Source of the DNA: Oscillospiraceae bacterium
GTDB lineage: Bacteria > Bacillota > Clostridia > Oscillospirales > Oscillospiraceae
Direction of reading: 5' to 3'
Length of the DNA stretch: 8,143 bases
Assembly: GCA_016295225.1 (NCBI GenBank)
Contig: JAEDLP010000082.1
Span: 1-8,143 of the forward strand
Part shown: positions 5,339-8,143 of the stretch, in pieces
How positions within the stretch are numbered: the stretch's first letter is position 1
Layout of the letters: each line of letters starts with the position of its first letter
The notes under the pieces: model-generated
Told to the model about the DNA's origin: nothing
What the model saw: the letters and a program-made list of their open reading frames with translations, nothing else
Databases searched by the model: none
Translations under genes and position numbers: made by a program

Positions 5339-6412
5339 ATGAAAAAAGCATATCTCTACTTAGAAAACGGTCAGGTCCTGGAGGGCAAGAGCTTTGGCGC
5401 CTCCGGCACCGCCATGGGCGAGCTGGTCTTCACCACCGGCATCACCGGCTGTGTGGAAAGCCTGACCGACCCCAGCTACTACGGTCAGCTGGTTATTTAC
5501 ACTTTCCCCCAGCTGGCCAACTACGGCATCTGTCTGGCAGACAAGGAAAGCCCCAAGTCTCAGATGGGCGGCGTGGTGGTTCGCGAGTACTGCCAGGAAC
5601 CCTCCAACTTCCGATGTGATGAATCTGTGGATTCCTTCCTGAAGGCCCAGAACGTGGTGGGCATCGCCGGGGTGGACACCCGCATGCTGACCCAGATGAT
5701 CCGCGACAACGGCGTGATGAACGCCGTCATCACCACCGAAGAGACCAAGCCCGACATGGAGGCCCTGAAGGCCTTCAAGGTCGTCCAGTCCGTGGAGAAC
5801 ACCAGCGACCAGCATATCCACGAGCTTCTCCCCGAGGGTGAGGCCAAGTTCTCCGTGGCCCTCATCGACTACGGCGCCAAGCAGTCCATCGCCAACAGCC
5901 TGCTGGCCCGGGGCTGCAAGGTCACCGTTTATCCCTACAACACCCCCGCGGAAGACATCCTGGCCGGCAATCACGACGGCGTGATGCTCTCCAACGGCCC
6001 CGGCGACCCCGCCGATAACCCCTTCTGCATCCAGCAGATCCAGAAGCTCTTTGGCAAGATCCCCATGTTCGGCATCTGCCTGGGCCACCAGATGATGGCT
6101 CTGGCCGCCGGCGCCAAGACCATCAAGCTGAAGTTCGGCCACCGGGGCGCCAACCAGCCCGTCAAGGACCTGGAAGACGGCGTCGTGCTCATCTCCACCC
6201 AGAACCACGGCTACGCCGTGGACGCCGACTCCCTGGCCGGCACCGAGGGCAAGCTGCGCTTCGTCAACGTCAACGACGGCACCTGCGAAGGCGTGGACTA
6301 CCCTGCTTACCACGCGTTTTCCCTGCAGTTCCACCCCGAGGCCCACGGCGGTCCCCTGGATTGCCAGACTGCCTTTGACCGCTTTGTTGACACGATGAAG
6401 GAGGGTTTGTAA
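5339..6412 (+). CDS. carA: Carbamoyl-phosphate synthase small (glutaminase) subunit
   Basis: Hydrolyses glutamine and passes ammonia through a tunnel to CarB for carbamoyl-phosphate synthesis, feeding pyrimidines and arginine; cytoplasmic heterodimer with CarB. The protein has 357 residues, within the usual 350-385. The N-terminal CPSase small-chain domain (about 1-150) includes TDPSYYGQ (43-50), NYGI (61-64) and GVDTRMLTQMIR (111-122). The C-terminal class I glutaminase domain (about 170-355) has SNGPGDP (218-224), the nucleophile elbow GICLGHQ (245-251) with Cys247, STQNHGYAVD (286-295), and LQFHPEA (329-335) with His332 and Glu334, so the triad is complete. The N-terminal wording (for example FTTGITGC and TFPQLANYG) differs from E. 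coli CarA but resembles what I recall of clostridial forms. It is followed by carB with a one-base stop/start overlap, which implies translational coupling. Confidence 0.97.
   Translation: MKKAYLYLENGQVLEGKSFGASGTAMGELVFTTGITGCVESLTDPSYYGQLVIYTFPQLANYGICLADKESPKSQMGGVVVREYCQEPSNFRCDESVDSFLKAQNVVGIAGVDTRMLTQMIRDNGVMNAVITTEETKPDMEALKAFKVVQSVENTSDQHIHELLPEGEAKFSVALIDYGAKQSIANSLLARGCKVTVYPYNTPAEDILAGNHDGVMLSNGPGDPADNPFCIQQIQKLFGKIPMFGICLGHQMMALAAGAKTIKLKFGHRGANQPVKDLEDGVVLISTQNHGYAVDADSLAGTEGKLRFVNVNDGTCEGVDYPAYHAFSLQFHPEAHGGPLDCQTAFDRFVDTMKEGL
6398..6405 (+). promoter_or_regulatory. carB ribosome binding site inside the end of carA
   Basis: AAGGAGGG, a near-perfect anti-16S complement, lies within the last carA codons, six bases before the carB ATG at 6412. 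The carA stop and carB start share a base (TAATG), the classic arrangement for coupled, equimolar translation of two subunits. Confidence 0.9.
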
Positions 6413-8143
6413 TGCCGAAGGATACTTCCATTAAAAAAGTTCTTGTGATCGGTTCCGGCCCCATTGTCATTGGCCAGGCCGCCGAGTTCGACTACGCCGG
6501 CACCCAGGCTTGCCGGGTGCTCCAACAGGAGGGCATCGAGACCATCCTGGTTAACTCCAACCCCGCAACCATTATGACCGACAACGCCATGGCCGACGCG
6601 GTCTATCTGGAACCCCTGACCACCGAAACCATCAAGCGGATCATCCAGGAGACCAAGCCCGACAGCCTGCTGGCCGGCCTGGGCGGTCAGACCGGTCTGA
6701 CCATCGCCATGGAGCTGGCCCACGAGGGCTTCCTGGCGGCCAACAACGTCCGCCTCATCGGCACCAACGCCGACGCCATCGACAAGGCCGAGGACCGTCA
6801 GCTCTTCAAGGACGCCATGGCCCGCATCGGCCAGCCCACCATCCCCTCTGACACCGCCAACGACGTGGACGCCTGCGTGGCCATCGCCGACCGCATCGGC
6901 TACCCTGTCATTGTCCGGCCCGCCTTCACCCTGGGCGGCGGCGGCGGCGGCGTGGCCTACAACGAGGAGGAGCTCCGCGAAAAGGCCTCCGTGGGTCTGG
7001 ACTACTCCCCCATCACCCAGGTCCTCATTGAGAAGTATATCTTCGGCTGGAAAGAGATCGAGTTCGAGGCCATGCGGGACCACAACGGCACCGCCATCAC
7101 CATCTGCTCCATGGAGAACTTCGACCCCGTGGGCATCCACACCGGCGACTCCATCGTGGTGGCCCCCGCTCTGACCCTGGGCGACAAGGAGTATCAGATG
7201 CTCCGCTCCGCCGCCCTGAAGATCATCGAGGAGCTGGGCATCGAGGGCGGCTGCAACTGCCAGTTCGCCCTGAACCCCGAGAGCTTCGAGTACGCCGTCA
7301 TCGAGGTCAACCCCCGTGTGTCCCGTTCCTCCGCCCTGGCCTCCAAGGCCACCGGCTACCCCATCGCCAAGGTCACTGCCAAGATCGCCCTGGGCTACAC
7401 CCTGGACGAGATCAAGAACGACGTCACCGGCGAGACCTACGCCTGCTTCGAGCCCGCCGTGGACTACGTGGTCTGCAAGTTCCCCAAGTGGCCCTTTGAC
7501 AAGTTCCACGGGGCCAGCCGGAAGCTGGGCTCCCAGATGAAGGCCACCGGCGAGGTCATGTCCATCGAGCACACCTTCGAGGCCGCCTTGATGAAGGCCG
7601 TCCGGGGCGCTGAGATCAAGCTGGACAGCCTCCGCCGCACCGACACCTCCGGCAGAAGCCTGGAGGAGCGCCTGGCCTCCATGGACGACCTGCGCCTGTT
7701 CACCATCTTCGAGGCTCTGGAGCAGGGCGTTTCCGTGGACCACATCTACGACGTGACCCGCATCGACCGCTGGTTCATCCATAAGATCAAGAACCTGGTG
7801 GACTTCGAGGCCGACCTGACCAAGAACGGCATCGACGCCGAGCGCTACCTCCAGGGCAAGAAGTACGGCTACCCCGACAAGGTTCTGGCCCGGCTGGCCG
7901 GCGTGGAGGAGTCCTCCCTGCCCCACCGCCTCCCCAGCTACAAGATGGTGGATACCTGCGCCGCCGAGTTCCAGGCCCAGACCCCCTATTTCTACTCTAC
8001 TTATGACGACGCCTGCGACGCCCGCACCTTCCCCCGCTCCGGCAAGGAGACCGTCATCGTGCTGGGCTCCGGCCCCATCCGCATCGGCCAGGGCATCGAG
8101 TTTGACTACAGCTCCGTCCACTGCGTCCAGACCCTGAAGAAGC
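6412..8143 (+). CDS. carB: Carbamoyl-phosphate synthase large subunit (C-terminus cut by window edge)
   Basis: Uses two ATP, bicarbonate and ammonia from CarA to make carbamoyl phosphate. 577 codons are visible of a protein usually about 1,050-1,080 long, so the first synthetase half and the start of the second are present. The carboxy-phosphate half begins with GSGPIVIGQAAEFDY (14-28) and NSNPATIMTD (48-57), followed by GGQT (91-94), AEDR (126-129, Arg129), IVRPAFTLGG (167-176, Arg169), the GIHTGDS block (241-247) and VIEVNPRVSRSSALASKATG (296-315). The oligomerisation region spans about 400-545, with DRWF (452-455) and VDTCAAEF (513-520). The second ATP-grasp half opens with GSGPIRIGQGIEFDY (552-566), an internal repeat of the N-terminus that is standard for CarB. 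It shows no frameshift. The allosteric domain lies beyond the window, so UMP or ornithine control cannot be judged. Confidence 0.97.
   Translation, partial: MPKDTSIKKVLVIGSGPIVIGQAAEFDYAGTQACRVLQQEGIETILVNSNPATIMTDNAMADAVYLEPLTTETIKRIIQETKPDSLLAGLGGQTGLTIAMELAHEGFLAANNVRLIGTNADAIDKAEDRQLFKDAMARIGQPTIPSDTANDVDACVAIADRIGYPVIVRPAFTLGGGGGGVAYNEEELREKASVGLDYSPITQVLIEKYIFGWKEIEFEAMRDHNGTAITICSMENFDPVGIHTGDSIVVAPALTLGDKEYQMLRSAALKIIEELGIEGGCNCQFALNPESFEYAVIEVNPRVSRSSALASKATGYPIAKVTAKIALGYTLDEIKNDVTGETYACFEPAVDYVVCKFPKWPFDKFHGASRKLGSQMKATGEVMSIEHTFEAALMKAVRGAEIKLDSLRRTDTSGRSLEERLASMDDLRLFTIFEALEQGVSVDHIYDVTRIDRWFIHKIKNLVDFEADLTKNGIDAERYLQGKKYGYPDKVLARLAGVEESSLPHRLPSYKMVDTCAAEFQAQTPYFYSTYDDACDARTFPRSGKETVIVLGSGPIRIGQGIEFDYSSVHCVQTLKK

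Noticed and set aside
6307..8121. A 604-codon minus-strand open frame opposite carB and the end of carA
   Set aside because: Same kind of antisense shadow. The plus strand here has unmistakable CarA and CarB motifs.

Overview
The window is a compact, G+C-rich bacterial chromosome segment carrying six housekeeping genes. Several things point to the Clostridia, probably an Oscillospiraceae/Ruminococcaceae-type gut anaerobe: strong G/C bias at third codon positions, AAAGGAGG-type ribosome binding sites, sigma-A-type promoters, and a 443-residue class I-alpha glutamine synthetase. This placement is an inference from protein character and codon use, not from a marker gene. I see no mobile element, CRISPR array, tRNA, rRNA, phage gene or defence gene.

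Layout. The left half is read on the minus strand in the order purC (SAICAR synthetase), glmS (glucosamine-6-phosphate synthase), nadE (NAD+ synthetase, cut off by the left edge). The right half is read on the plus strand in the order glnA (glutamine synthetase), then carA and carB (carbamoyl-phosphate synthetase; carB is cut off by the right edge). purC and glnA diverge from a shared intergenic region of about 324 bp. glnA has its own consensus promoter, a leader hairpin with a U-tract, and a 3' intrinsic terminator, so it looks monocistronic. carAB forms a second plus-strand transcription unit with its own promoter; the carA stop and carB start overlap by one base (TAATG). No U-tract terminator separates purC, glmS and nadE, so they may be co-transcribed, although an unusual perfect 13-bp hairpin lies just upstream of the glmS ribosome binding site.

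How the genes fit together. The theme is ammonia and glutamine nitrogen. GlnA fixes ammonia into glutamine. GlmS and CarA are glutamine amidotransferases that spend it on amino sugars and on carbamoyl phosphate (pyrimidines and arginine). NadE in this single-domain form uses free ammonia. PurC acts in purine synthesis, a pathway with glutamine-dependent steps elsewhere.

I found no convincing undescribed system. The observations most worth checking are regulatory: the terminator-like hairpin at the very start of the glnA transcript, the purC-glmS hairpin (in a spacer that has no glmS ribozyme), and an inverted repeat straddling the carA -10 box.
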